Assembly (NCBI RefSeq): GCF_001427605.1
Contig: NZ_LMGZ01000021.1
Span: 62,001 to 126,000, forward strand
DNA from: Devosia sp. Root635
GTDB lineage: Bacteria; Pseudomonadota; Alphaproteobacteria; Rhizobiales; Devosiaceae
Direction of reading: 5' to 3'
Length of the DNA stretch: 64,000 nucleotides
Shown here: one piece after another, positions 19,050 through 28,684 of the stretch
Layout of the letters: the number at the start of each line of letters is the position of its first letter
How positions within the stretch are numbered: position 1 is the stretch's first letter
Program-made: the position numbers and the translations under genes
Notes under the pieces: model-generated
The model's input: only the letters and a program-made list of their open reading frames with translations
Databases searched by the model: none
Told to the model about the DNA's origin: nothing

Positions 19050-20318
19050 CTATGCCGTCGGCTGCAATTCCACGCCCAGCCCTGCCAGCATGTCCCAATA
19101 GGCCGGGTAGGTCTTGCCGGTGCAGGCGGGGTCGAGGATGGTGATGCCGGGAAGTTTGAGGCCGGCCAAAGCGAAGCTCATGGCGATGCGGTGATCGTGA
19201 TAGGTCTCGATGCGGGCTGGGCGGCTATTTGCGTCCAGGTTCGGGTTCGAGGCCACCAGCAGGTCGTCGCCCTCCTCCGTGCCGAGCCCCGGCAGGATGC
19301 GGTTGAGCTCGTTGGCGACGGCGCGGATGCGGTCGGTTTCCTTGACGCGCAGATTGGCGATGCCGACGAAGCGGACCGGGTGGTTGTTGAAGGCGGCCAG
19401 TACGGCCAGCGTCGGCACGGCATCCTGCATCTGGCTGCCGTCGATGACGGCGGGCATGTTGGGGAATTGGGCAATCAGCGCCTGAGCAGCGGCATCGGGC
19501 TGGGTGAAGGCGTCGGCGGCGACGCCGAGGTCGATCCTGCCGCCGGTCAGGGCTTCGATGCCCCAGAGATAGGTGGCGGCCGAGGCGTCGGGCTCGATGC
19601 GGAAATCGGTGGCGGTGTAGCCGGTGGGCTGGACCAGCCAGGTGCCGGGGTCGCGCTGTTCCACCTCGGCACCAAACGCCCGCATGGCGGCCAGGGTCAG
19701 ATCGACATAGCCGCGGGCGCCGATCTCCTTGCCCGTCAGGGCGACGGTGATGGCGCCATGGCCCAAAGGCGCGGCCATCAGCAGGGCCGAGACATATTGG
19801 CTGGAGAGGCCTGCATCAATCTCGACGCGGCCGGAGCCGAAGCTGCCATTGCCGTGAATGGTCACCGGCGGGCAAAAGGTGGGGCAGATGGCGTCGATGC
19901 CGAGCGAGCGGAGCGCTGACACCAGCGGGCCGATGGGGCGCAGGCGCATTTCCGCGTCGCCATCGACGATGACCGCGCCATCGACGGTGGCGACAGCGGC
20001 GGTGAGGAAGCGGGTGGCGGTGCCGGCATTGCCGAGGAAGAGCGGGCCGGAAGGCTGCTGCAGGCGGCCGCTGCTGGTGACGGTGAAGCTGGTGGCGTCA
20101 GGCTCGTCCACGGTGACGCCCATCTGCCGCAGGGCGGCGGCCATCAGGGTCGTGTCCTTGCTCTTGAGCGCGCCGGTGAGCCGGCTGGTGCCGTCGGCAA
20201 GCGCGGCGAGCAGGAGGGCGCGATTGGTGATGGATTTCGATCCCGGCGGGGAGACACGGCCGACAAGCGGGCGGTTGGGCGGGACGATGGTGAGGGCGGG
20301 CGGAAGCGGGCTGGGCAT
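19050..20318 (-). CDS. aroA: 3-phosphoshikimate 1-carboxyvinyltransferase (EPSP synthase)
   Basis: This enzyme transfers enolpyruvyl from PEP to shikimate 3-phosphate in aromatic amino acid synthesis. The 422-residue protein shows SPPGSKSITNRALLLAA at the N-terminus, GNAGTATRFLTAAV for the PEP region, RVKETDRIRAVANEL, and ETYHDHRIAMSFALAGL near the C-terminus. These resemble the class I pattern (GNAGTAMRPL, NDHRMAMCF) rather than the class II enzymes (CP4 type) common in Rhizobiales. It is not next to cmk and rpsA, where the alphaproteobacterial aroA usually lies. The ATG at 20318 is used; ATG at 20339 is possible, and neither has a strong ribosome binding site. Confidence 0.92.
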   Translation of the reverse strand: MPSPLPPALTIVPPNRPLVGRVSPPGSKSITNRALLLAALADGTSRLTGALKSKDTTLMAAALRQMGVTVDEPDATSFTVTSSGRLQQPSGPLFLGNAGTATRFLTAAVATVDGAVIVDGDAEMRLRPIGPLVSALRSLGIDAICPTFCPPVTIHGNGSFGSGRVEIDAGLSSQYVSALLMAAPLGHGAITVALTGKEIGARGYVDLTLAAMRAFGAEVEQRDPGTWLVQPTGYTATDFRIEPDASAATYLWGIEALTGGRIDLGVAADAFTQPDAAAQALIAQFPNMPAVIDGSQMQDAVPTLAVLAAFNNHPVRFVGIANLRVKETDRIRAVANELNRILPGLGTEEGDDLLVASNPNLDANSRPARIETYHDHRIAMSFALAGLKLPGITILDPACTGKTYPAYWDMLAGLGVELQPTA

Positions 20319-20452
20319 GATGGCGGATAGATGCCTCATGGTTGCGCGCCGTGCAACTGGTTGCGAAGGGGATACCCCCTCCTAACTTCCCCCTGGTAGG
20401 GGAGGAACAGATCGAGTTTGTGGGAGCGCCCTGCTCTCTCCGCGCGCACGGT

Positions 20453-20557
20453 GTCATCCCGGCCTTGAGCCGGGATCCATCCTGAGATGCTTAAGCTGAA
20501 CTGCCTTGCGGCTGTGGGGTGATCTCGAGATGGGCCCCGGCTCAAGGCCGGGGTGAC
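20453..20557. repeat. Palindromic repeat, family A, copy 2
   Basis: GTCATCCCGGCCTTGAGCCG ... and the complementary right arm, with the same centre (TGCCTTGCGGC) as the copy at 5361-5463. It sits between the sufA stop and the aroA start. Confidence 0.85.
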
Positions 20558-20576
20558 ATCGAGTATGTGGAGCGCG

Positions 20577-20957
20577 TCATGCCCCTGCCCTGGCCTCGGC
20601 AATCGCCTTGAGGTCGGCCGGCGCCAACGTGACGCTTTCGCCGCAGCCGCAGGCGCCGGTCTGGTTGGGGTTCTTGAAGGAGAAGCTGGAGCCCATCTTG
20701 GACTGTTCGAAGTCCATCACCGTACCGAGCAGATACATGGTCGCCTTGGGATCGACCCAGACATTGACGCCGTGATCCTGGACGTGATCGTCGCCAGCGA
20801 CCGGTTCGGTCACGTAGTCCATCGTGTAGGACACACCGGCGCAGCCAGCATTCTTGATGCCGACGCGCAGGCCCACCACCGGCTGGTCGGAATCTTCGAT
20901 GATCTCGGTGATGCGCTCGGCGGCGGCATCGCTCAGCGACATGATCTTGAAGGCCAT
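20577..20957 (-). CDS. sufA: A-type Fe-S cluster carrier protein
   Basis: This is the last gene of the suf operon and encodes an A-type carrier that passes Fe-S clusters from SufBCD to target proteins. The 126-residue product has the three conserved cysteines: one in NAGCAGVSY and two in GACGCGES near the C-terminus. The start is ATG at 20957 (MAFKIMSLSDAAAERI) and not the upstream TTG. It follows sufT by 51 bases. SufA and ErpA are hard to tell apart by sequence; the operon position supports SufA. Confidence 0.92.
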   Translation of the reverse strand: MAFKIMSLSDAAAERITEIIEDSDQPVVGLRVGIKNAGCAGVSYTMDYVTEPVAGDDHVQDHGVNVWVDPKATMYLLGTVMDFEQSKMGSSFSFKNPNQTGACGCGESVTLAPADLKAIAEARAGA

Positions 20958-21008
20958 GGGCAAACTTTCTATCGGCGTTTCACGATATATAGCGCGAAAC
21001 GGTCCGAA

Positions 21009-21404
21009 TTACCACCAGTTCAACGCCACCTGGGCCTCTTCGCTCATGCGCGAGGCGTCCCAGGGCGGATCGAACACCATGTTGACTTCCACATCCTGGA
21101 TGCCTTCCACGGCGCGAGCGGCATTCTCCACCCAGCCTGGCATTTCGCCGGCCACCGGGCAGCCCGGCGCGGTGAGCGTCATGTCGATGGTGAGCTTGCG
21201 GTCGTCGTCGAGGTCGACCTTGTAGATCAGGCCCAGCTCGTAGATGTCGACCGGGATTTCCGGATCATAGACGGTCTTTAGCGCGCCGATCAGATCGGAG
21301 GTGATGCGTTCCACCTCGGCTTCCGGCAGGCTGCCGGAGACGTTGGGGGTGATCCGGTTTTCGGGAATGACGGGAGCGGGGGCGATTTCGGGTTCGTCGG
21401 TCAT
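21009..21404 (-). CDS. sufT: SUF system Fe-S assembly protein SufT (DUF59/MIP18 family)
   Basis: A 131-residue MIP18/DUF59 domain protein that helps mature Fe-S proteins. The family signature VYDPEIPVDIYELGLIY and the motif MTLTAPGCPVAGEMP, with its conserved cysteine, are intact, followed by NMVFDPPWDASRMSEEA. The first 25 residues are a proline-rich extension. ATG at 21404 with AGGA upstream follows the sufS stop by only 13 bases, so the two are probably translated from one mRNA. The much longer frame upstream is a shadow of sufS. Confidence 0.92.
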   Translation of the reverse strand: MTDEPEIAPAPVIPENRITPNVSGSLPEAEVERITSDLIGALKTVYDPEIPVDIYELGLIYKVDLDDDRKLTIDMTLTAPGCPVAGEMPGWVENAARAVEGIQDVEVNMVFDPPWDASRMSEEAQVALNWW

Positions 21405-21417
21405 ATGGTCCTCGCGA

Positions 21418-22638
21418 TCACGCGAAAAATTTCTGGGCGCGGGTGATGCCGTCAACAAGCGCGTCCACATCGTCCTTGCCGTTATATAGGGCGAAGGAGG
21501 CGCGGCAGGTAGAGGTGACACCGAAACGTTTGAGCAGCGGCATGGCGCAATGCGTGCCGGCGCGGACGGCGATGCCGTAGCGATCGAGAATGGTCGCCAC
21601 GTCATGGGCATGGGCGCCCGCCATCTCGAAGGAGAAAATGCCGCCCTTGCCCGGCGCGGTGCCGATCAGGCGCAGCGAATTGATGCGGCTGAGGCGCTCA
21701 TGGGCATATTCGGCCACGTCGTGCTCGTGGGCGGCGATGGCGTCGCGGCCGAGGCCTTCCATATAGCCGAGCGCCTCGCCCAGCCCGATGGCCTGGACGA
21801 TGGGCGGGGTGCCGGCCTCGAAGCGGTGCGGCGGCTCGTTGTAGGTGACGGTCTCCATGGTCACGACATCGATCATCTCGCCGCCGCCCTGATAGGGCTG
21901 CATTTCGGCGAGGAGGTCGTATTTGCCATAGAGCACGCCAATGCCGGTGGGGCCATAGAGCTTGTGGCCGGTCATGACGTAGAAATCGGCGTCGAGGGCC
22001 TGCACGTCCACCGTCTCGTGCACGGCGCCCTGGCTGCCGTCGATGAGCACCGGGATGTTCTTCGCATGGGCGATCTCGATGACCTGCTTGATCGGGGTCA
22101 CCGTGCCCAGCACGTTGGACATATGCGTAACCGCGACGATACGCGTCCGGTCGGTGAGGGTGGCGGCGAAGGCGTCGAGGTCGAAGCTGCCATCGTCGCG
22201 GACATCGACCCATTTGATGACGGCGCCCTGGCGCTCACGGTGGAAATGCCAGGGCACGATATTGGAGTGGTGCTCCATGATCGTGGTGACGATCTCGTCC
22301 CCTGCCCCGATGCGGGGGCCGGCAAAGGAGGAGGCGACGAGGTTGATCGCTTCGGTGGCCGATTTGGTGAAGACGATTTCTTCGGGACGCGAAGCATTGA
22401 GGAACTTCTGTGCCGCGTGGCGGCCGCCTTCATAGGCCTCGGTGGCGCGGTTGGCGAGGGTGTGCAGGCCGCGATGGACATTGGCATATTCATGCCGGAA
22501 GGCATGGTCCATCCGGTCAAGCACCTGCACCGGCTTCTGCGCCGAAGCACCGCTATCGAGATAAACCAGCCGGTTGCCGTGGATCTGCTCACTGAGGATC
22601 GGGAAATCGGCGCGGATTTTTTCGAGGTCGAAGGTCAT
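21418..22638 (-). CDS. sufS: Cysteine desulfurase SufS
   Basis: A PLP enzyme that takes sulphur from cysteine and supplies it as persulphide to the SufBCD scaffold. The 406-residue protein has the PLP lysine in MTGHKLYGPTGIG and the active cysteine in RAGTHCAMPLLKRFG, the short active loop typical of group II (SufS) desulfurases. The N-terminus ADFPILSEQIHGNRLVYLDS is also characteristic. No sufE lies beside it, so the sulphur acceptor is elsewhere or is replaced by SufU or SufE encoded outside. It is separated from sufD by a palindromic repeat of about 100 bases. Confidence 0.95.
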   Translation of the reverse strand: MTFDLEKIRADFPILSEQIHGNRLVYLDSGASAQKPVQVLDRMDHAFRHEYANVHRGLHTLANRATEAYEGGRHAAQKFLNASRPEEIVFTKSATEAINLVASSFAGPRIGAGDEIVTTIMEHHSNIVPWHFHRERQGAVIKWVDVRDDGSFDLDAFAATLTDRTRIVAVTHMSNVLGTVTPIKQVIEIAHAKNIPVLIDGSQGAVHETVDVQALDADFYVMTGHKLYGPTGIGVLYGKYDLLAEMQPYQGGGEMIDVVTMETVTYNEPPHRFEAGTPPIVQAIGLGEALGYMEGLGRDAIAAHEHDVAEYAHERLSRINSLRLIGTAPGKGGIFSFEMAGAHAHDVATILDRYGIAVRAGTHCAMPLLKRFGVTSTCRASFALYNGKDDVDALVDGITRAQKFFA

Positions 22639-22657
22639 ATCGTCTCACCGGCGTCTG

Positions 22658-22757
22658 CCTCCCCTCCCCCTTGAGGGGAGGGGTTGGGGGTGGGGGTCCA
22701 TCGTAGACCCACCAAACGACCCCCACCCTCAGTCCCTCCCCTCAAGGGGGAGGGAGG
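22658..22757. repeat. Palindromic repeat, family C, copy 1 (inside the suf operon)
   Basis: The left half CCTCCCCTCCCCCTTGAGGG continues into a GGTTGGGGGTGGGGGT tract. The right half is its complement (CCCCCACCC ... CTCAAGGGGGAGGGAGG). A related element lies at 50341-50438. It fills nearly all of the sufD-sufS gap, so the transcript must run through a strong stem-loop. Confidence 0.8.
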
Positions 22758-22768
22758 CGATGGAACCA

Positions 22769-23980
22769 CTACTTCCCGCCCAGCAACCACCCATCGATAA
22801 TCCCGTGCAGCGCTTCAGCGAGTGCCTCGTCTTCGATGGGATCGACGAGTTCCTCGATGAAGCCGCGCACCAGCATGGTTTCGGCTTCCTCCTTCGGGAT
22901 GCCGCGGCTGGTGAGGTAGAACATCGACTCCTCGTCGAGCTTGCCACAGGTGGAACCGTGGCCGCAGACGACGTCGTCGGCGTAAATCTCGAGCTCGGGC
23001 TTACTGAGGATTTCCGCTTCGTCCGAGAGCATCAGGCCCTGGCTCATCAGCTTGGCATCGGTCTTCTGGGCGTCACGGGCGACGACGAGCTTGCCCTGCA
23101 CCACGGCCTTGCCGCGGCCGCGGGCGATGGACTTGAACAGTGGCTGGCTGGTGGTCTGCGGCACGGCGTGCAGCGCATCCATGGTGAAATCGGCATGCTG
23201 GCCGTCGGAGACCAGGTTGAGCCCGGTGATATCGCCATGGGCGCCGGCGCCTTCGTAGCGCGGGAAGAGCTGGGTGCGGCTGAGACCGGCACCGGCATGG
23301 ATGGCCAGTGTGCGCAGCTTTGCCCCCTCGCCGACATGATATTCGTTGCTGGCAAAATGCGCCGCCGCCCTGGGTGACAGGTCCACGGTGATATGGGTCA
23401 CCGTGGCGCCCTTGCCGAGCGCGATATAGGTGGCGTGGTTGCCGACATGGGCGGCGTCGGAACCGGAGAAGGTTTCGAGGATGACCGCCGAAGCACCATC
23501 GGCCACGAAGACCTTGAGCGAGTCCGTAACATGGGCGGCTTCGCCCTCGCTGCGGCGATCGATCTGGATTACCGGATCGATGCTGTTTTCGAGCGTCAGG
23601 GTCAGGCTTTCCTTGGCAAAGGCGCCGTTGAGATGGACCAGCACGTCGTCGCGGGTGGTGAGCACGCCGCCATGCGCCTTGCCGACGATGACGCCGGCCG
23701 GAGCCGTCGAAGCGGCCTGGATGACGCCATTGGCGATCATCAACTGATAGGCACCGGGAACGCGCAGGGCGGGCGCACTGGCTTCATTGGCGGCCTGGGC
23801 CAGCGGCGGAATAGTCCGCAGCAGGGTCTTGAGGTCGGTATAGTGATAGCTTTCGACGCGGCGCGTCGGCAGGCCGGCAACGGTGATCCGTTCGGCGGTC
23901 GCGTCGGCGCCCACGCTCTTGAGCTGGGCGATCAATGTATCTTCGGCGGCTCCGAGCCGGACGGGCATGGTCTGGCGCAT
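22769..23980 (-). CDS. sufD: Fe-S cluster assembly protein SufD
   Basis: A component of the SufBC2D scaffold on which clusters are built. The 403-residue protein shows the SufD features: the N-terminal helical part, then the beta-helix core with PTRRVESYHYTDLKTLLRTIP, and the C-terminal signature YADDVVCGHGSTCGKLDEESMFYLTSRGI with the conserved histidine. The ATG at 23980 starts two bases after the sufC stop, so the two are translationally linked. The longer frame upstream overlaps sufC and is rejected. Confidence 0.94.
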   Translation of the reverse strand: MRQTMPVRLGAAEDTLIAQLKSVGADATAERITVAGLPTRRVESYHYTDLKTLLRTIPPLAQAANEASAPALRVPGAYQLMIANGVIQAASTAPAGVIVGKAHGGVLTTRDDVLVHLNGAFAKESLTLTLENSIDPVIQIDRRSEGEAAHVTDSLKVFVADGASAVILETFSGSDAAHVGNHATYIALGKGATVTHITVDLSPRAAAHFASNEYHVGEGAKLRTLAIHAGAGLSRTQLFPRYEGAGAHGDITGLNLVSDGQHADFTMDALHAVPQTTSQPLFKSIARGRGKAVVQGKLVVARDAQKTDAKLMSQGLMLSDEAEILSKPELEIYADDVVCGHGSTCGKLDEESMFYLTSRGIPKEEAETMLVRGFIEELVDPIEDEALAEALHGIIDGWLLGGK

Positions 23981-23982
23981 GA

Positions 23983-24744
<762 letters not shown>

Positions 24745-24789
24745 TTTGTACTCCGGTTCGGCTGCCGTGTCGGCGCCGGTGTTTCAGGT

Positions 24790-24917
24790 AAGGCCCCCTC
24801 ACCCGCTCTTCGGGCGACCTCTCCCCCAAACGGAGAGGTGGGAGTTGGCCACGATGGCTGTTCTTCACCTCTCCCTTTGGGGGAGAGGTCGGCGCGCAGC
24901 GCCGGTGAGGGGGCCTT
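24790..24917. repeat. Long inverted repeat, family B, double form (inside the suf operon)
   Basis: Two family B elements in opposite orientation: AAGGCCCCCTCACCCGCTCT ... ACCTCTCCCCC on the left and CCTCTCCCTTTGGGGGAGAGGT ... GCCGGTGAGGGGGCCTT on the right. Together they can form one stem of about 50 bp around a central loop. It lies between sufB and sufC. Confidence 0.8.
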
Positions 24918-24939
24918 CCAGGTCCCTGCCCCTTGCGAA

Positions 24940-26445
24940 CTACCCCACGCTGCCTTCGAGGCTGATGGCGATCAGCTTCTGGGTTTCGACCATGAATTCC
25001 ATGGGCAGGTGCTGCAGCACGTCGCGGACGAAGCCGTTGACGATCAGCGCCACGGCGTCCTCTTCGGAGAGGCCGCGCTGCTGGCAGTAGAACATCTGGT
25101 CGTCGGAAATCTTGGACGTGGTGGCTTCGTGCTCGAAAACGGCCGTGCCGTTGCGGCTCTCGATATAGGGAACCGTATGGGCGCCGCATTTGTCGCCGAT
25201 CAGCAGGCTGTCGCACTGGGTGAAGTTGCGGGCATTCTTGGCCTTGGCATGGGCCGAGACCTGGCCGCGATAGGTATTGTCCGAGAAGCCGGCGGCAATG
25301 CCCTTGGCGATGATGCGGCTGGACGTGTTCTTGCCCAGATGCAGCATCTTGGTGCCGCTATCGACCTGCTGATAGCCGTTGGAAATGGCGATCGAGTAGA
25401 ACTCGCCGCGCGAACCGTCGCCGCGCAGGATGCAGCTCGGATATTTCCAGGTGATGGCCGAACCGGTTTCCACCTGGGTCCACGAGATTTTGGAATTGGC
25501 GCCGCGGCAATCGCCGCGCTTGGTGACGAAATTGTAGATGCCGCCCTTGCCGTCCTTGTCGCCGGGATACCAGTTCTGGACGGTGGAATACTTGATCTCG
25601 GCATTGTCGAGCGCGACCAGTTCCACCACGGCGGCATGAAGCTGGGCTTCGTCGCGCATCGGGGCGGTGCAGCCTTCGAGATAGCTCACATAGCTATCGG
25701 CTTCGGCGATGATCAGCGTGCGCTCGAACTGGCCGGTCTTCTTCTCGTTGATGCGGAAATAGGTCGACAATTCCATGGGGCAGCGGACGCCCTTGGGGAT
25801 GTAGACGAAGGACCCATCGGTGAAGACGGCTGAGTTCAGCGTGGCGTAGTAGTTGTCGGAAACCGGCACGACCGAGGCCAGGTATTTCTGCACCAGCTCG
25901 GGATATTCGCGGATGGCTTCCGAGATCGAGCAGAAGATGATGCCGACCTTGCTCAGTTCCTCGCGGAAGGTGGTGACGACGGAGACCGAATCCATCACGG
26001 CGTCGACGGCCACTTTCGGACGTTCGACGCCGGCGAGGATTTCGCGTTCCTTGAGCGGCACACCCAGCTTGTCATACATGGCGATGAGGGCCGGATCGAC
26101 TTCGTCGAGGCTCTTGGGAGCCGGCGACGACTTGGGCGCGGCGTAGTAGTACATATCCTGCAGGTCGATCTGTGGATAATGCACCTTGGCCCAGGTCGGC
26201 TCGGTCATGGTCAGGAACCGACGATAGGCTTCCAGCCGCCAGTCGAGCATCCACTGGGGCTCGTTCTTCTTTTTGGAGATGAAGCGGACGGTATCCTCGC
26301 TCAGGCCCTTGGGGGCCATGTCGGATTCGATATCGGTCTCGAAGCCGTATTTGTACTTGTCGACGTCGAGCGAACGCACCGAGTCAACGGTGGCGCGATC
26401 GATATTTTCCTTGAGCGTCGGGATATCGGCGTAGTCGTCGGCCAT
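24940..26445 (-). CDS. sufB: Fe-S cluster assembly protein SufB
   Basis: The cluster-building subunit of SufBC2D. The 501-residue protein has the SufB core with [42 protein letters not shown], and the C-terminal [21 protein letters not shown] segment. The N-terminal extension (about 1-85, starting [15 protein letters not shown]) is normal for the family. AGGAG lies just upstream of the ATG at 26445. It is the second gene of the operon, 65 bases after a cysteine desulfurase gene. Confidence 0.96.
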   Translation of the reverse strand: MADDYADIPTLKENIDRATVDSVRSLDVDKYKYGFETDIESDMAPKGLSEDTVRFISKKKNEPQWMLDWRLEAYRRFLTMTEPTWAKVHYPQIDLQDMYYYAAPKSSPAPKSLDEVDPALIAMYDKLGVPLKEREILAGVERPKVAVDAVMDSVSVVTTFREELSKVGIIFCSISEAIREYPELVQKYLASVVPVSDNYYATLNSAVFTDGSFVYIPKGVRCPMELSTYFRINEKKTGQFERTLIIAEADSYVSYLEGCTAPMRDEAQLHAAVVELVALDNAEIKYSTVQNWYPGDKDGKGGIYNFVTKRGDCRGANSKISWTQVETGSAITWKYPSCILRGDGSRGEFYSIAISNGYQQVDSGTKMLHLGKNTSSRIIAKGIAAGFSDNTYRGQVSAHAKAKNARNFTQCDSLLIGDKCGAHTVPYIESRNGTAVFEHEATTSKISDDQMFYCQQRGLSEEDAVALIVNGFVRDVLQHLPMEFMVETQKLIAISLEGSVG

Positions 26446-26510
26446 TGCGGCTTCTCCTATTTGCCCGGCAGGCGATTCAAGGTCGCCGCGAGCCGTCTAA
26501 AGGTTGGCAG

Positions 26511-27641
26511 CTATGCTGCCTGGCCCTGTCGCGCCCGCTGGCGCTCGAGGACGGATCGGTAACCGACGACGAACGCGTCAACGTCGTCGGCCGTGGAATT
26601 CCAGCCCAGGCTGACGCGCAGGGCGCAATCGGCCAGTTCGGGCGCGATGCCCATGGCGGCCAGCACATGGCTGGGGCCAACCTTGCCGGACGAACAGGCT
26701 GAACCCGACGAGACGGAGAGACCCAACAGGTCCAGTCCCATCATCGCCGTCGCATTTTTGACGCCGGGCACGGCGAAGTTGACCACATTGCCCAGGCGAT
26801 TGGCGCCGAAGACCACGCAATCAGCCGGCAGGCCGGCTTCAAGCCGCGAGATAAGTGCAGGCAAGCCTGCGGCGGAATATCGGCCTTCTATGGCCGATGC
26901 CGCGGCGCCGAATGCCGCAATCAGCGCCGCAGCTTCGGTGCCGCCACGCCGCCCCTGCTCTTGCCCGCCACCCGGAATCAGCCGGACCGCATCGGCATGC
27001 GCCTTGACCAGCAACGCGCCGATACCGGCCGGCGCACCGATTTTGTGGCCACTCACCGCCATCATATCGGGAGCGGTGGCGGCAAAGTCGAGGGGCAGCT
27101 TGCCAAAGGCCTGAACCGCATCGATAAAAAGCGTGTGGCGGGTGGGGCCGACCAGGGCATTGATGCGGGTAACGTCCTGCACCACGCCAGTCTCGTTGTT
27201 GACCCAATGGAGGGCGACAAGCAGATTTTCTTCCGCATCCGCAATGACTTGCGCCAGCTGATCGAGATCGATGGCGCCATTGGGCAGGAGCCCGATGGTG
27301 ATAACCGGCAGGCCGGTTGCCTCGGCCGCCTTGCTCACCGCGGCATGCTCGCCGGCACTGATGACGATGGCGCTCGAAGCAAAGGATTTGGCGCCGCCCA
27401 CGACCGCCTGGGTAATGGCTTCAGTGGCAGAGCCAGTAAAGACAACCTGCTTGCGCTCGGCGCCGGCAAGGGCCGCGACCTGGGTCCTGGCGGTATCAAT
27501 GAGGTTGCGCAAGGCGCGACCGTGGCCATGCACCGATGAGGGATTGCCCACCAGATCGAGGGCAGCGATGAGCGCAGCCCGCGCCTCCGGCAGAAGCGGG
27601 GACGCGGCATTATAATCAAGATAGATCGCCGGTCTGGTCAT
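26511..27641 (-). CDS. Cysteine desulfurase, NifS/IscS type (first gene of the suf operon)
   Basis: A PLP-dependent desulfurase of 376 residues that forms a second sulphur source in the operon. The N-terminus MTRPAIYLDYNAASPLLPEA is typical of group I, the PLP lysine is in AVSGHKIGAPAGIGALLV, and the active cysteine lies in the long loop SSGSACSSGKVGPSHVL. The group I loop distinguishes it from the SufS-type enzyme later in the operon. This order (NifS-like, sufB, C, D, S, T, A) is that of rhizobial suf operons. The upstream frame is open, but ATG at 27641 is the family start. An Irr-like box lies 150 bases upstream. Confidence 0.92.
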   Translation of the reverse strand: MTRPAIYLDYNAASPLLPEARAALIAALDLVGNPSSVHGHGRALRNLIDTARTQVAALAGAERKQVVFTGSATEAITQAVVGGAKSFASSAIVISAGEHAAVSKAAEATGLPVITIGLLPNGAIDLDQLAQVIADAEENLLVALHWVNNETGVVQDVTRINALVGPTRHTLFIDAVQAFGKLPLDFAATAPDMMAVSGHKIGAPAGIGALLVKAHADAVRLIPGGGQEQGRRGGTEAAALIAAFGAAASAIEGRYSAAGLPALISRLEAGLPADCVVFGANRLGNVVNFAVPGVKNATAMMGLDLLGLSVSSGSACSSGKVGPSHVLAAMGIAPELADCALRVSLGWNSTADDVDAFVVGYRSVLERQRARQGQAA

Positions 27642-27794
27642 CGGTTTCCCGTGTGGCGCATGCGCGCCGATCATGCCTTCCATGCCTAGGCCGAGGCGCT
27701 CGGGCGCCCGCCAGCTCAAACACTTCTTGAAATTTGCCGCCCAACTTCATTACAAGGGGCGCTCTTGCAGGCCGCAGGGCGGCTGAAAACCGAG

Positions 27795-27811
27795 TTTCGA
27801 ATAATTCTAAA
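27795..27811. promoter_or_regulatory. Candidate Irr (iron control element) box upstream of the suf operon
   Basis: TTTAGAATTATTCGAAA (minus strand) fits the palindromic Irr-box pattern TTTAGAA-N3-TTCTAAA with one mismatch. Irr is the haem-responsive iron regulator of Hyphomicrobiales, and suf operons are known members of iron regulons there. The site overlaps TAGAAT, a possible -10 element reading toward the suf operon, which would suit repression. It lies between the suf operon and a divergent hydrolase gene and could affect either one. Confidence 0.6.
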
Positions 27812-27927
27812 CTAGATTTTGCGAGCCATGTTTTAGGAGGCTGGGCCGGCTTAGTCAAGCCGCGACGCCGCCATAGAGGCCCACGCAAACCACACCAACA
27901 GAGCCAAACGGCCGGAAGAACAGAGTC

Positions 27928-28590
27928 ATGCCAGAAGTGATCTTCAACGGCCCCGAAGGGCGTCTCGAAGGCCGGTACCAGCCGGGCAAGGAGCCTAATG
28001 CGCCGATCGCGATCGTGCTGCATCCGCATCCGCAATTCGGCGGGACGATGAACAACCAGATCGTCTACAATCTCTTCTACATGTTCGCCGAGCGCGGCTT
28101 TGCCGTGCTGCGGTTCAACTCGCGTGGGGTGGGTCGCTCGCAGGGCATGTTCGACCACGGCATCGGCGAGCTCAGCGACGCCGCCGCGGCGCTGGACTGG
28201 CTGCAGGTGATCAACCGTGAGTCGCGCGGCTGCTGGATTGCCGGCTTCTCGTTCGGCGCCTGGATCGGCATGCAGCTTCTCATGCGCCGTCCGGAAGTGG
28301 AGGGTTTCATCTCGGTGGCGCCGCCGGAAAACCTCTACGACTTCTCGTTCCTGGCTCCCTGCCCGTCCTCGGGCCTGATCATCCATGGCGACAAGGACCG
28401 CGTGGCGCCGCCCTCTTCGGTGCAGAAGCTGGTCGACAAGCTCAAGACGCAGAAGGGCATCACCATCGAGCAGCAGATCGTGGAAGGGGCCAACCACTTC
28501 TTCGAAGGCAAGGTGGATGACCTCACCACCCGCTGTGCCGACTATCTCGACCGTCGCCGGCAGGAGATCGCCGCCGGCGGCGGGCGCTAG
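27928..28590 (+). CDS. Alpha/beta hydrolase
   Basis: A cytoplasmic alpha/beta hydrolase of 220 residues related to a conserved group of bacterial serine hydrolases. The oxyanion region HPHPQFGGTMNNQIV, nucleophile elbow GFSFGAW (catalytic serine), acid HGDKDRVAPP and base histidine GANHFFEG are all present, so it should be active. The substrate is unknown. The ATG at 27928 fits the start of the domain. It is divergent from the suf operon and followed by tyrS. Confidence 0.9.
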   Translation: MPEVIFNGPEGRLEGRYQPGKEPNAPIAIVLHPHPQFGGTMNNQIVYNLFYMFAERGFAVLRFNSRGVGRSQGMFDHGIGELSDAAAALDWLQVINRESRGCWIAGFSFGAWIGMQLLMRRPEVEGFISVAPPENLYDFSFLAPCPSSGLIIHGDKDRVAPPSSVQKLVDKLKTQKGITIEQQIVEGANHFFEGKVDDLTTRCADYLDRRRQEIAAGGGR

Positions 28591-28632
28591 TTCGGGCGCA
28601 TAGCCGCGATCAGAACCCCACCCACTGCGTCG

Positions 28633-28650
28633 CTCCCGCCAATGCGGGAG
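28633..28650. repeat. Short hairpin between the hydrolase and tyrS
   Basis: CTCCCGC / GCGGGAG with a four-base loop, in a context (CACTGCGTCGCTCCCGC) resembling the family E repeat at 1442. It is not followed by a T-run, so it is not a clear terminator. Confidence 0.5.
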
Positions 28651-28684
28651 GACGCGGAGCACCTGTCTGGCCGGATCGCACCCA

